From NCBI GenBank assembly GCA_002498725.1, contig DAIJ01000017.1, forward strand, positions 1 to 64,000: a DNA stretch of 64,000 bases. Direction: 5' to 3'. Position numbers and translations under genes: made by a program. This stretch comes from Euryarchaeota archaeon UBA23 (GTDB lineage: Archaea; Thermoplasmatota; Poseidoniia; Poseidoniales; Thalassarchaeaceae). The notes under the pieces were generated by a model. It had not been told where the DNA came from, did not search any database, and saw only the letters and a list, made by a program, of their open reading frames with translations. Numbering within the stretch: the first letter of the stretch is position 1; each line of letters opens with the position of its first letter. Shown piece by piece: positions 20,301 to 28,691 of this stretch.

Positions 20301-22636
20301 CTGAATGGAAAGAAACACATCTTTCAGACCCTATGGATTGTCTAAGATTGAAACTTTTAGACATGTTAGGCTCCGAAGGGCCACAGACATTGGATATCTT
20401 AGTAGACAGGCTTCCATTTCCAAAGGGTCAAGTTGAAGCAGTTCTGCAAGAACTTGAAATGCGAAATTTAGTATCTATCGGATTCTTTACACAAACAGAA
20501 GATGGAGAATATATTCTACGTGTTGATGAATATAGGATTACTGGTGGTAAAGTAGAGGTTGTTGATTATCGAACATTACAGACTTTGATACTTAACAAGT
20601 CATTTAAGAAATTCGACGAACCATCCGAAGCAATTAGGAATTTGTTACTCGTACAGCGACGAGATGAACTCTTGCACAGAGTGAAAGATTATCGTTTTAG
20701 AGATTGGAAAGATATCAAACATGATCCTGATATTATTAATGGAAGGTTACTTCATAATAGAGTTGGATATACAATGGAAGATCAGATACCATTAGTTCTT
20801 GGATTACGTGGAGATCCTTGGCTTGGTCCGTTAGAAGAAGAGTTGTTAGAAAAGATCCCTAAAGGAGGGATGAGTCGAGCTGAATTGTTCGAAGACTATC
20901 CTAAAGGTAAAGACAATGCTCACATACAAAGGTCTCTTAAAAGCGCTTTAGCGAATCTCGAAAGGCAATTGATTATTGGCAAGAAATATGTTGAATTACC
21001 AAATCGAAAACGTTCTTTGGCTATATTCCATAGAATCCATGACAAAGTCAAACCAATGGATTTTGCAAATGCAGTTAAATCCCTAATTGAAAGAATAGGC
21101 CCTGTACGTCTACATACTTTGAGATTCTTTGTTTCGAGACCAGTTGAAGAATTAGCCGAGACACTCAGAGATCTTGAGAATGCGGGTAAAATTGCTAGAG
21201 TTGTAGCACTGCAACCAGATCCCACTGATTATTATTCAAGTCACAAAGACGCTGAGAAACTTATTTCTCCAATGGTTGAAGATCGTCAAATGAGAATTCT
21301 TTCCCAATCAGATCCATTTTGTTCTAGATTTATCCAAGAAGTCAGATTAATTTTGAAGCAAGGTTGGTATCATCCTGTTTTCAAAGGCGTTGATCCTGTT
21401 GGTAGGATATTAATGTTCATTGTAAATGATTATCTTGAAATTAAAGATATCAACATACCTCATTCATATCTCGATGAATTCAAAGATACATTTAATCAAC
21501 TCCTTGAGAATTACAAAGATCGACTTATTGATGTTTCAGTTATTCACGCCTTTAATGGTGTTCCAGTTCATGACTGTGACGATAATGTTCAGCAAATACT
21601 AGAGGATCTAGGTTTCCAATCTATGGGGGATGGGGAGCGTTATATTAGAGGCGGAGTTGTCCAACCAATGCCTCGTAAGCAAATAAATAGAAGCTTATTT
21701 CACCATCACTCTTTACATCAGAAGAGTAGACATGAAAATGAAACTATGGCTCTTGAACATATCAACGAATTAAGAGATGATTTTGCTTTAAGAGGGAGAT
21801 GTGAGATGTTTCGTGTTGATCTGAAGTCTATGGCCGCAGCACATCGTTTACATCAAGGTACTAACTTACGTGGACACTTAGTATGGGCTCGAATGGATCA
21901 TTTCCAAAAACTTCTTACAATTCGAAACGTTTCTGCTCCCGAAGAAGACGAAGATATCCTTCAGTTTTTCCGAGAACATCACGATCCTGGGATATTCATG
22001 GAGCGTCATGCAATGAGAAGAGCGGAATTCCGTAAATTAATATCTCCACTTGTGAGGAGTGGACACTTAGTACAAGATTATCGTGGAGGATTTAAGACTG
22101 TAGAAATCATTAGAGATTCAGATTTATGGGAAATTAAACGAGACTACCTAAAAGATCTTGTTGAAAATTATCCTGTATTAACACTAAAACAGGTTGAAAG
22201 ATTAGCTGGCTCTCCCTTTTCAGCTGAAGAAATTTCAGACGTAATGAGGGAATTTCAGGAAGATGGGACTCTGATCAAAGGTTTCCTTGTTGATGATCAG
22301 CAAGACGTATGTTGGGGGCAACTGAATTTGCTCGATGAATCCAGTAATATTTCAAAATCTCGAGATATTGTAATACCTCCTTCTGATCCATTAATACACT
22401 ATTTTGGTAGTTTACTTAGGGAAAGATTTGGCTTCGGCTCAGCATATCTTGTATTTCATCGTGAAGAACCTATTGCTGCATTTAAGGCAAATACGCGTGA
22501 AGGTGTAATTCACATTACGGATTTTGTAGGAGACTCAGAACTTGAAAAAGAAGCCCTTAGAGTGATGAAAGAATTTGCATGGGAACATGACATGCCTCTG
22601 AGGGGTAAACTGTATGAACGACTTCGTACACGGTAA
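17342..22636 (+). CDS. lhr: Very long Lhr-type superfamily 2 helicase
   Basis: A 1,764-residue DEAD/DEAH helicase of the Lhr (large helicase-related) family, which translocates 3' to 5' on DNA and acts in repair. Walker A SPTGSGKT is near residue 58, DEMH near 179 and QRIGRAGH near 373, followed by the Lhr winged-helix and core region. The frame opens at 17237, but ATG 17342 with GGTGA four bases from it matches the family start. Archaeal Lhr-core proteins are commonly about 900 residues, so roughly 850 residues form a C-terminal extension. Two stretches there (near 1320-1400 and 1678-1730) start with SDPF or PSDP and run GRILMFIVNDY or YLVFHREEPIAAFK, resembling the AlkZ/YcaQ winged-helix glycosylase fold found in bacterial Lhr C-terminal regions. 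That last match is tentative. Confidence 0.9.
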   Translation: MPRIEYLKDAWETEQLLESLSPPVRNWFKDKFPDFTDPQKLAIPHILHGEHLLLCSPTGSGKTLTAFLSIIDDLVRKSLEGGLEGHVHCIYISPIKALANDIQKNLIGPLTEIREKYLPGRAKEITVGLRTGDTPQKERERMLRKPPHILITTPESLGLALASKRFRPLLSELRWMIIDEMHSLVPTKRGTHLSLSLSLMDSVIESEVQRIGISATMEPLEDVAEFLVSSDSREGEGEQQKVCIAKVSGSRKLDLDIILPTPRFSSLPVKEILEHNVDRIKEIVEAHTTTLVFVNTRQMTETVVQKLKIAGTAGVEGHHGSMDKAIRLDVEQRLKYGKLRCVVSSSSLEMGIDIGSVDCVVQVGSPGSIATALQRIGRAGHQVGGLPRARLLPTSPQDLLEIVALQNGILRGSMDLLKFPQNGLDVLAQFLIGLTIIQEWDIDDGYELVIKSWPYRNLPYDDYIEVLDLLEEERRIWVDWEENRFGKRGYAQMVYFTNIGTIAPDNNYLVFTADGTLVGQLSSGFVASLRNGDVFLLGGSTFRVSSVQGTRVNVTSATGYRPTIPSWAGEANSRTNELSYEVLDILERSAVQNRLGRDIRPILTDVYGLNKPVANSLANYLDEHCATTFQVPSKDRIIVEQIKSSPLPTYIVTTCRGRAFNLALGYLFAGIAVRDNIIINEISFDENGFMIKLSHEVEIKKIPELFRDGSSREVLTRYMLDSQLFAKRFREVSSRSMLNPRRIGADEVSPKQFQNKAEQILRKHRQMDDSVLIREAMNEIMNMDLEMNELSDFITRMDDEDVRIVHRKVKMPSPLGMTLFMSSFEDLLSLRTRAYLIKDIDPEILRRLLGARSLATDLDRENLSKYYQDKVAIPDSAIGLLRLMDMGGGLEKSLTHPLYSEKLKSVDLETIESWVYELAERGLITKVRNTGHNQIDDKWFSERMAGVHGTLGCLAVSGASEMEDLRGLYTGGLTYEMGINFKSGKPSEWKETHLSDPMDCLRLKLLDMLGSEGPQTLDILVDRLPFPKGQVEAVLQELEMRNLVSIGFFTQTEDGEYILRVDEYRITGGKVEVVDYRTLQTLILNKSFKKFDEPSEAIRNLLLVQRRDELLHRVKDYRFRDWKDIKHDPDIINGRLLHNRVGYTMEDQIPLVLGLRGDPWLGPLEEELLEKIPKGGMSRAELFEDYPKGKDNAHIQRSLKSALANLERQLIIGKKYVELPNRKRSLAIFHRIHDKVKPMDFANAVKSLIERIGPVRLHTLRFFVSRPVEELAETLRDLENAGKIARVVALQPDPTDYYSSHKDAEKLISPMVEDRQMRILSQSDPFCSRFIQEVRLILKQGWYHPVFKGVDPVGRILMFIVNDYLEIKDINIPHSYLDEFKDTFNQLLENYKDRLIDVSVIHAFNGVPVHDCDDNVQQILEDLGFQSMGDGERYIRGGVVQPMPRKQINRSLFHHHSLHQKSRHENETMALEHINELRDDFALRGRCEMFRVDLKSMAAAHRLHQGTNLRGHLVWARMDHFQKLLTIRNVSAPEEDEDILQFFREHHDPGIFMERHAMRRAEFRKLISPLVRSGHLVQDYRGGFKTVEIIRDSDLWEIKRDYLKDLVENYPVLTLKQVERLAGSPFSAEEISDVMREFQEDGTLIKGFLVDDQQDVCWGQLNLLDESSNISKSRDIVIPPSDPLIHYFGSLLRERFGFGSAYLVFHREEPIAAFKANTREGVIHITDFVGDSELEKEALRVMKEFAWEHDMPLRGKLYERLRTR

Positions 22637-22640
22637 TTCT

Positions 22641-23651
22641 TTAATTTTTAGTCAATTGCAATTTTTTAGGAATTAACTTCATTATATTCCGATGTAATTC
22701 AGGTAGTAAGTCAAATAATGCTATAGCCATTAAGAACATCGCGAATAGACTAACTCCTTTTGCAGCATAACTATGTGCAAAATCAAACATATTTAGTTTG
22801 AAAAATGTCCATTCAGGATAACTTTCAGTTAACCAAACAATCCCAGCATTCCTGAAAGTATTCAATATGTGTATCGTTGGTATTGATATGAATAGACCTC
22901 GAAGTCTTCTATTCCAAGGAACTGAATCTAATGCACAAATTGCCCCAACAAAAATTATCATCGATTGTAGTCCTGAACAACTTAAAATGAATGAAATATT
23001 TACTTCTTCACCATTGGAATAATACATTGGGACATAGAATCCTGCATCTCCCAAAGGTTGAGTCAATATCCACATACTACCGCTCCATTCTGAGAGAGGT
23101 ACTTCTCCTCCATCTTCTAGACTTACCATAACATCTCCTATTGTGTACGAACCTAATCCCACAAATTCTAACATTAATTCTGCACTATGTGCAGTCATTA
23201 GAACAAAAGCGACGTTAAGATGGGGTACGAGATATACTAGGTAATAAGGAATCATTGACCATGCCACCGTTCCTCTAAACCAAATAATCGAATCATTAGT
23301 GTATTCATCTTTGATTTCTAGATAGGCTATTAGAATACCACCCGGTAGTGCCATAGCGGTCATTAATACCAATAAGTAATCTTCTATTTTGACATAATAA
23401 GAAGACTGCAAATATATGAATAATCCAATAAGGACCCATCCGCCAGATGCAATAATTTTTGAATAATTACTTTTTTTACGTATTAAAGAAGTAGCAAGTA
23501 AGACCATACCCAAGACTCCTAGAATCAATCTAAGAGTGTTTGGTGAAGTGCCAAATACCTCTGAAATAATCCTCATCAAAGCGCTAACGGGTTCATTCAC
23601 AATATTGACTCGGGTCATTAACTCGTAAATATGATGCCGTCTCCCGTTCAT
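22641..23651 (-). CDS. artA: Archaeosortase A
   Basis: ArtA is a membrane transpeptidase-like enzyme that recognises PGF-CTERM tails of exported proteins and replaces them with a lipid anchor. The 336-residue protein has about eight to ten membrane helices. The exosortase/archaeosortase catalytic set is visible in order: C225 in SCSGLQSM, R267 in NTFRNAGIVW and H293 in DFAHSYAAKG. The longest frame begins at 23651, but ATG 23618 (MTRVNIV) is a sensible start and avoids crowding the divergent gmhA promoter. A matching substrate ends at 5399 in this same window. Confidence 0.88.
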   Translation of the reverse strand: MNGRRHHIYELMTRVNIVNEPVSALMRIISEVFGTSPNTLRLILGVLGMVLLATSLIRKKSNYSKIIASGGWVLIGLFIYLQSSYYVKIEDYLLVLMTAMALPGGILIAYLEIKDEYTNDSIIWFRGTVAWSMIPYYLVYLVPHLNVAFVLMTAHSAELMLEFVGLGSYTIGDVMVSLEDGGEVPLSEWSGSMWILTQPLGDAGFYVPMYYSNGEEVNISFILSCSGLQSMIIFVGAICALDSVPWNRRLRGLFISIPTIHILNTFRNAGIVWLTESYPEWTFFKLNMFDFAHSYAAKGVSLFAMFLMAIALFDLLPELHRNIMKLIPKKLQLTKN

Positions 23652-23666
23652 TCAGAGGTGGGAACT

Positions 23667-24236
23667 ATGACCGTTGAGTTTGAATCATTTTGCGACACAT
23701 ATATTGCTGATTTACAAAGAACACTTTCGGATCTATCAAGGGGGGAATTAACTAATCTTTTCAACGAAGTTACTGCTGTGGGACGCCGCGATGGTAGTAT
23801 ACATATGATAGGAAATGGAGGTAGCGCCGCCACTCCTTCACATAGTGCTGGAGATTGGTCTAAGGAATTGCAAATAAGAACAATTTCGCATACAGACAAT
23901 ATTTCTTCATTCACTGCCTGGGCAAACGATACAGAATATTCCAACGTTTTCGCCGGTCAACTTTCTACTTTCGCTAAAAAAGGAGATTTGGTTATTGCTT
24001 ATTCCGGATCTGGAAATTCTTCTAATGTTATAAAAGGTGTTGAAGAGGCTAAGAATAAGGGTTGCAGGACTGCTGCGGTAACCGGAAATTACAAGCAAGG
24101 AAATGGTGGTAAACTAGCTAAGATTGTTGATGTCGCCGTCATAGTTCCTTCTGAATCAATGGAACGAATCGAGGATCTCCAACTAATTATCAATCATATC
24201 ATCAAAGAAGCCGCTAAGGCAAATATTGGAAAGTGA
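23667..24236 (+). CDS. gmhA: Phosphoheptose isomerase-like SIS protein
   Basis: GmhA turns sedoheptulose 7-phosphate into D-glycero-D-manno-heptose 7-phosphate. The 189-residue SIS-domain protein has MIGNGGSAA near the amino end and AYSGSGNSSNV in the middle, both matching GmhA sugar-phosphate loops. ATG 23667 has a strong GAGGTGG seven bases upstream, so the 12 extra residues of the longer frame are unlikely. It overlaps the next gene, a GmhB-like phosphatase, by four bases, which supports the heptose assignment over other SIS isomerases. Confidence 0.85.
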   Translation: MTVEFESFCDTYIADLQRTLSDLSRGELTNLFNEVTAVGRRDGSIHMIGNGGSAATPSHSAGDWSKELQIRTISHTDNISSFTAWANDTEYSNVFAGQLSTFAKKGDLVIAYSGSGNSSNVIKGVEEAKNKGCRTAAVTGNYKQGNGGKLAKIVDVAVIVPSESMERIEDLQLIINHIIKEAAKANIGK

Positions 24237-24880
24237 TTAACATGCTAGAACCTCACCGTGATGGTGCGGAACTAGAAGACCGTTTAGTTCTGAATAATCT
24301 TCCTTGTAAATCTGAATGGGACGGTCGAATAGCATATCTAGATAGAGATGGTGTGATTAATTTAGGTTCTCAGGAATATGTAAATTCACCAGAAGAAGTC
24401 AAAATATTACCAAATGCAGGGAAAGCAATAGGTCAACTTAGACGATCAGGTTTTCGCGTAGTAGTCGTAACAAATCAATCTCCACTTGGCCGTGGTTTAT
24501 GGGATAGATCAAATTTAGAGAAAATCCACGATAAGATTAAAAATTTATTAATTGAAGAAGATGAAGATGCCCATCTCGATCTGATATTATATTCTCCCTA
24601 TGCACCTTGGGAGGGTGCCTGGGCACGTAAGCCTAATCCAGGCATGCTAGAAGCAGGCCGTCAATTGATAGATGCAGCGTCTAAAGGAAATTTCAATACA
24701 ATAGATATTAGATATGGTGATGATTGGTTAGATAGAGTGGATGAATCGAACTCAGTTATGGTGGGAGATCGTGATGTTGATATGGCCGCGGCATTTTCTT
24801 TCGGGGTTCGTGGCTTTAGATGTGATCCAGAATTAGGATTGGCTGATGTTGTAGATTTGATATTGGAGGGTGCCGCTTGA
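24233..24880 (+). CDS. gmhB: Heptose 1,7-bisphosphate phosphatase-like HAD enzyme (GmhB/HisB-N family)
   Basis: GmhB removes the C7 phosphate in heptose activation. The 215-residue HAD protein has the nucleophile motif LDRDGVIN (D37 and D39), VVTNQSPLGRG, ARKPNPGML and MVGDRDVDM. In Escherichia coli GmhB a zinc is held by a Cys/His set before RKPxPGM; here that stretch reads YSPYAPWEGAWARKP and has no Cys or His, so zinc binding is lost. GTG 24233 overlaps the gmhA stop; ATG 24242 is an alternative. Products probably feed a surface glycan. Histidinol-phosphatase-like activity cannot be excluded. Confidence 0.8.
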   Translation: MINMLEPHRDGAELEDRLVLNNLPCKSEWDGRIAYLDRDGVINLGSQEYVNSPEEVKILPNAGKAIGQLRRSGFRVVVVTNQSPLGRGLWDRSNLEKIHDKIKNLLIEEDEDAHLDLILYSPYAPWEGAWARKPNPGMLEAGRQLIDAASKGNFNTIDIRYGDDWLDRVDESNSVMVGDRDVDMAAAFSFGVRGFRCDPELGLADVVDLILEGAA

Positions 24881-26151
24881 GCGGTAAAAATCGTATTCAA
24901 ATAAGAATCGGTATGGATGATACTGATCATGTTGAGATGGGATGTACGACATTTGAGTTCAACAATTTAATGTCAATTTTGACTAAAAAGATAATTTCTT
25001 TTGAAGAAAAAGAAAGAAGATTAGTAAGACTTTGGCCATTTGCGAGTCGCCGAACTCGTGGTAATGCGGCTCTTTCTTCTTTAGTATCTATTGATTCAAA
25101 TGAATTAGATGAAATTTCTTCGCTAATTGATCAGTGGATTATTGAATTAAGTGGCAGAATTAAGAAGCATCCAAAAAATGGAGTTCAAGCATCTCCTTCT
25201 GTTGTTCTAGCAATTGAAAAATTGCCACAATCTATGTATTGGGAAGCAGTAACAGAACAGGTTGATCTCAAAAAAAGACTTTCTGAAATTGGTGACATTA
25301 TCTTATTTGGTGAAGAATCTGCATGGGGGGTAATTGGTTCTACGAGTGCGATAGCATGGGAGGCTAAAACGGATTCTACTTGGGAACTTATTGCTTGGCG
25401 ACAAGATATTTTATTCGGTTCTGAACGTAAAATTAGTAACCAATCAATTATTGATATGGAAGAAAAAGTTCCAGGAACCTTCGCAAATAGAGATCCAACA
25501 AAGGGTAGATCCCTCATTGCACCTAGAACTCCTTGTCCTGTACTTTATGGTATTAGAGGATCAACTAAAGAACAAGTATTACTAGCTCACAATTTTCTTC
25601 AAAAAAGGATTGATGTTGAAAAATGTTCATCCTTTGCAATACATCGAACTAATCAATTAAGTGACGACCATATTTTAGGATATCATCGCGCTACTATTTT
25701 GTCTAAACCAATTGAAATGACGGGAGGTCACGCAAAAATTAGTTGTCTTTCGTCAGGAAAACGCGAAGATTTAGTTGCATTCAAGGAATCAGGGCCTGTG
25801 AATCAAATGTTACGTAAACTAAATGTTGGTGATATTATTGATTTTGTTGGACTAAAAAATATTGACAACTCATACCATTTAGAACGCATAAGAGTGATAA
25901 ATAATTCTCCAAGATTAAAATCACGACCACTATGTTGTGGAAAGGCAACGAAATCTATTGGTTCTAATCAAAATTTACGTTGTAATTCTTGTGGCAAAGT
26001 AATCGAAAAAAATTGGTTAACAAAACAAATAGATTTCGAATTAAATACTTGGGCGGAACCAACTGCTTCCAATCGTCGCCACTTATCTATGCCACTTAGT
26101 ATTGGAAATCCTCGATCTGCAAAAATCAAGACTAGAACCTCTACCGATTAA
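24877..26151 (+). CDS. tiaS: tRNA-Ile2 agmatinylcytidine synthetase TiaS
   Basis: TiaS attaches agmatine to C34 of tRNA-Ile(CAU) so that it reads AUA, an archaea-specific step. The 424-residue protein has MDDTD at residues 13-17 and GCTT soon after, a kinase-like domain, an OB-fold region around residues 270-330 and a C-terminal zinc ribbon CCGKA...CNSCGK. The start is TTG at 24877, overlapping the gmhB stop, so it is the third gene of the gmhA-gmhB-tiaS operon. There is no clear functional link to heptose; it seems simply cotranscribed. Confidence 0.92.
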   Translation: MSGKNRIQIRIGMDDTDHVEMGCTTFEFNNLMSILTKKIISFEEKERRLVRLWPFASRRTRGNAALSSLVSIDSNELDEISSLIDQWIIELSGRIKKHPKNGVQASPSVVLAIEKLPQSMYWEAVTEQVDLKKRLSEIGDIILFGEESAWGVIGSTSAIAWEAKTDSTWELIAWRQDILFGSERKISNQSIIDMEEKVPGTFANRDPTKGRSLIAPRTPCPVLYGIRGSTKEQVLLAHNFLQKRIDVEKCSSFAIHRTNQLSDDHILGYHRATILSKPIEMTGGHAKISCLSSGKREDLVAFKESGPVNQMLRKLNVGDIIDFVGLKNIDNSYHLERIRVINNSPRLKSRPLCCGKATKSIGSNQNLRCNSCGKVIEKNWLTKQIDFELNTWAEPTASNRRHLSMPLSIGNPRSAKIKTRTSTD

Positions 26152-26152
26152 C

Positions 26153-26374
26153 ATGGATATATCTATCGAGACTACAGTTCAACTGATTCTAGTCAGTTCT
26201 GCTTTCTTTTTGATCTGGTTTATTTTTCGTTTACGCACCAAAGATAATTTCCATGACAGCGAATTAACTTACGAATATGATGGTAAAGCGCGAAACCCCA
26301 GTTTACTAATGGATCCTGATGAATTAGCATTAAAAGAATTAGATCGTCTTATTGAAGATGCCTTTGAACAATGA
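26153..26374 (+). CDS. Small single-pass membrane protein, unknown
   Basis: Seventy-three residues from ATG 26153, two bases after tiaS ends (a longer frame reaches 26102). There is one N-terminal membrane helix (about residues 8-27), then a basic RLRTKD stop-transfer and an acidic tail ending in LKELDRLIEDAFEQ, probably helical. It is likely translated with the operon. I do not recognise a family. Confidence 0.6.
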   Translation: MDISIETTVQLILVSSAFFLIWFIFRLRTKDNFHDSELTYEYDGKARNPSLLMDPDELALKELDRLIEDAFEQ

Positions 26375-27724
26375 TTAGTCAATCATTGCCCTGCCCACAG
26401 CAATTGCTTCATCAATGATTTCTCCGCTAACTCCTAGGTGGCTAGATGGGTCAAATAACTCATCTAATTCATCGGTAGAAAATACTAATTTAATTTCTGG
26501 ATCTTCTCCGCAAACGTCTCTGAGGTGTCTATTTTCGGTTACTGCTATCATGGATGCGGCCCTCAGTATTTCATGCGCACGATCTCTATGGATTCCTTCA
26601 TCAACCAATTCCAGCATTATCTTCTCAGCCATCACTAGACCATTTTGTGATTCGATATTAGCTAACATTCGATCAGAATCTACAACACACTTACTCATAA
26701 CTCGATTAGATTTTTCCAGAATATCATCTAGAAGAATCATTGCATGCGAAAGAGTAAATCGTTCACTTGATGAATTTGCCAAATCTCTTTCATGCCATAA
26801 TAGGGCATTTTCATAGGAGGGAATAATCATAGCACGAACAATACGCGCAAGTCCACAAGCATTTTCTGCAGTAATCGGATTACGCTTATGTGCCATAGTC
26901 GATGATCCAACTTGCTTCTCAACATCAAACCATTCTCCAACCTCAGCGATTTCCGAACGCTGTAGATTTCTTACTTCTTGAAGAAGTTTTTCAACTGATG
27001 CAGCCACATTTGCCATCCATCCAACCCATTCTATGTAGCGATCTCTTCCAACAACTTGTGTTGTGGCTACTGGGACAGTGAGTCCTAGATTTTCTAGTAT
27101 TAAACTCTGCAATTGTTTAGCATTCTCGCCTTGAGCAGCGCCGGTCCCCACGGCTCCAAGAAATTTCCCAGTAATTGCTCGAGGTTCTAATTCTTTCAAT
27201 CGAGTCAAGTGTCTGCTAAACTCGTCGACAAAAACAGCGATTTTTAGCCCGAATGTAATGGGTACTGCTGCTTGTCCATGTGTTCTCCCTAGCATTACAG
27301 TATCGCGTTCTCTTTCTGCCAAATCGCAAAGTGTTATGATTAATGTTTTCAAACTTTCATACTGAATATTTATTGAATCGCGAATTTGTAGTGCTACAGC
27401 AGAGTCAACTATGTCATTACTTGTGGCACCAAGATGAATACACCAAGCGGCTTCACCAGATTTTTCAGCCATTGCCTTTGTTAAGGCCATAATATCGTGT
27501 CTTGTCTCAGCCTCAATCTCATCAACTCTATCTGCTGTGACAATTCCTGGATCGGATATATCTGCAATTATATCATAGTGTTCAGCAGAAACTCGACCCA
27601 ACTTACAATGCGCCCAAATTAAAGCTCTCTCGACATCTAGTTGACGTGCATGCCTTCCTTCTCTAGACCAGATATCCTTTGCTTCTTGTCGGCCATATCT
27701 GTAGTCTAATGGTGATACAGTCAA
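26375..27724 (-). CDS. purB: Adenylosuccinate lyase
   Basis: PurB removes fumarate from SAICAR and from adenylosuccinate in purine synthesis. The 449-residue protein carries the fumarase/aspartase superfamily signature SSTMAHKRNP near residue 275, the catalytic-loop serine in it, and GRTHGQAAVP with the general-acid histidine near residue 145. Length is the standard one. It ends exactly against the small membrane-protein gene on the other strand. Upstream on the same strand is dph6, 81 bases away. Confidence 0.95.
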   Translation of the reverse strand: MTVSPLDYRYGRQEAKDIWSREGRHARQLDVERALIWAHCKLGRVSAEHYDIIADISDPGIVTADRVDEIEAETRHDIMALTKAMAEKSGEAAWCIHLGATSNDIVDSAVALQIRDSINIQYESLKTLIITLCDLAERERDTVMLGRTHGQAAVPITFGLKIAVFVDEFSRHLTRLKELEPRAITGKFLGAVGTGAAQGENAKQLQSLILENLGLTVPVATTQVVGRDRYIEWVGWMANVAASVEKLLQEVRNLQRSEIAEVGEWFDVEKQVGSSTMAHKRNPITAENACGLARIVRAMIIPSYENALLWHERDLANSSSERFTLSHAMILLDDILEKSNRVMSKCVVDSDRMLANIESQNGLVMAEKIMLELVDEGIHRDRAHEILRAASMIAVTENRHLRDVCGEDPEIKLVFSTDELDELFDPSSHLGVSGEIIDEAIAVGRAMID

Positions 27725-27805
27725 GACGTTCCCCGTGTCCTTTCGAATCGACAGCCCCCCTTGAGGCTAGCGGCAATGGAAGAAGCAATTTTTTCTCATT
27801 TTTTT

Positions 27806-28558
27806 TTATTCTAGTGATGCTGAAGTGATATTCCATACACCTCTTACTCTATCCCATTCAGATTCTCCGAACACTAGGATTTCTTTCCGAAAATGAGGTG
27901 CTGCGACTACAATAGTCTCAAACTCACCACCTTCTCCATCTAAATTAAAACGAAACTTTTTCGACAAAGAAATAAGTTCATCAAGTGATTTTTGATCCAA
28001 TTTTCTACCTAACCAGTAATTTTCCATTCCATCAGTAGATATACTTACGATTCTAACATCAAATCCATTGGTGACCAATGAATTCATATGTTCTTCTGCG
28101 GAATTATGCCAAAGAGGACAATAGGATATGATTCCTAGTTCTTCACACATTCTTTCAATTCTGGTTTTCTGGTAATCAGATCTCAATGCGCCTACTACAA
28201 TTGCATCTACATTTATTGGCCCAGAAAAAATTTCTAAATCATCAGGATATTTTATACTGTTAATTTCGTTCTTTATGGAATTAAAAGCCTCCAATGAGTT
28301 TTTTTCTCCTTTCAGTGCTTTTTTTAGATCATCGATTTCTATATCTTCTAAACCATTAGATAGAACTGGTAACCACCGGACTCCCATAGATGATGCTTGT
28401 AGGGAAACCATGGCTGTATTTGTCATTTGAAACATCATTGAATCATTTCCAGTTATATGTACTGTCACTAGACATTCAACATCCCAACCTTGCATAATAG
28501 CCCACCATGTTGCATATGTTGAGTCCTTACCTCCTGATGACAACACAGCTACTCGCAC
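27806..28558 (-). CDS. dph6: Diphthine-ammonia ligase Dph6
   Basis: Dph6 performs the last, ATP-dependent amidation that makes diphthamide on EF-2. The protein has the PP-loop ATP pyrophosphatase motif SSGGKDST at its start and VVGALRSDYQKTR and GEGGEFET further on, all typical of the family. GTG 28558 places the first strand directly at the start; the frame extends to 28591. EF-2, its substrate, is encoded at 38139 and keeps the target histidine. Length (about 250 residues) fits the archaeal short form without the eukaryotic extra domains. Confidence 0.9.
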   Translation of the reverse strand: MRVAVLSSGGKDSTYATWWAIMQGWDVECLVTVHITGNDSMMFQMTNTAMVSLQASSMGVRWLPVLSNGLEDIEIDDLKKALKGEKNSLEAFNSIKNEINSIKYPDDLEIFSGPINVDAIVVGALRSDYQKTRIERMCEELGIISYCPLWHNSAEEHMNSLVTNGFDVRIVSISTDGMENYWLGRKLDQKSLDELISLSKKFRFNLDGEGGEFETIVVAAPHFRKEILVFGESEWDRVRGVWNITSASLE

Positions 28559-28671
28559 ATAGTTCCGAGTGCAATTGAACCCATGAATCATCCTATTGTG
28601 GCATGACCTGATTAGTAAATCAATATGGATTGAATATACTTCCTAACAACTAAGGTTGATAAGAGGGTGAC

Positions 28672-28686
28672 TCGGCATTGAGCCGA
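28672..28686 (+). promoter_or_regulatory. Hairpin between Shine-Dalgarno and start codon of psmA
   Basis: TCGGC-ATTGA-GCCGA forms a five-pair hairpin. The only good ribosome site, GGTGA at 28666-28670, is 21 bases from the ATG at 28692, too far for normal use; folding the 15-base hairpin leaves about six bases. The start codon is fixed by the conserved proteasome alpha N-terminus and an in-frame TGA at 28668. Confidence 0.4.
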
Positions 28687-28691
28687 TAACA

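Noticed and set aside
27725..27805. T-rich run between purB and dph6 as a terminator
   Set aside because: The run is T on the plus strand, so the minus-strand transcripts of both genes would read A, not U.
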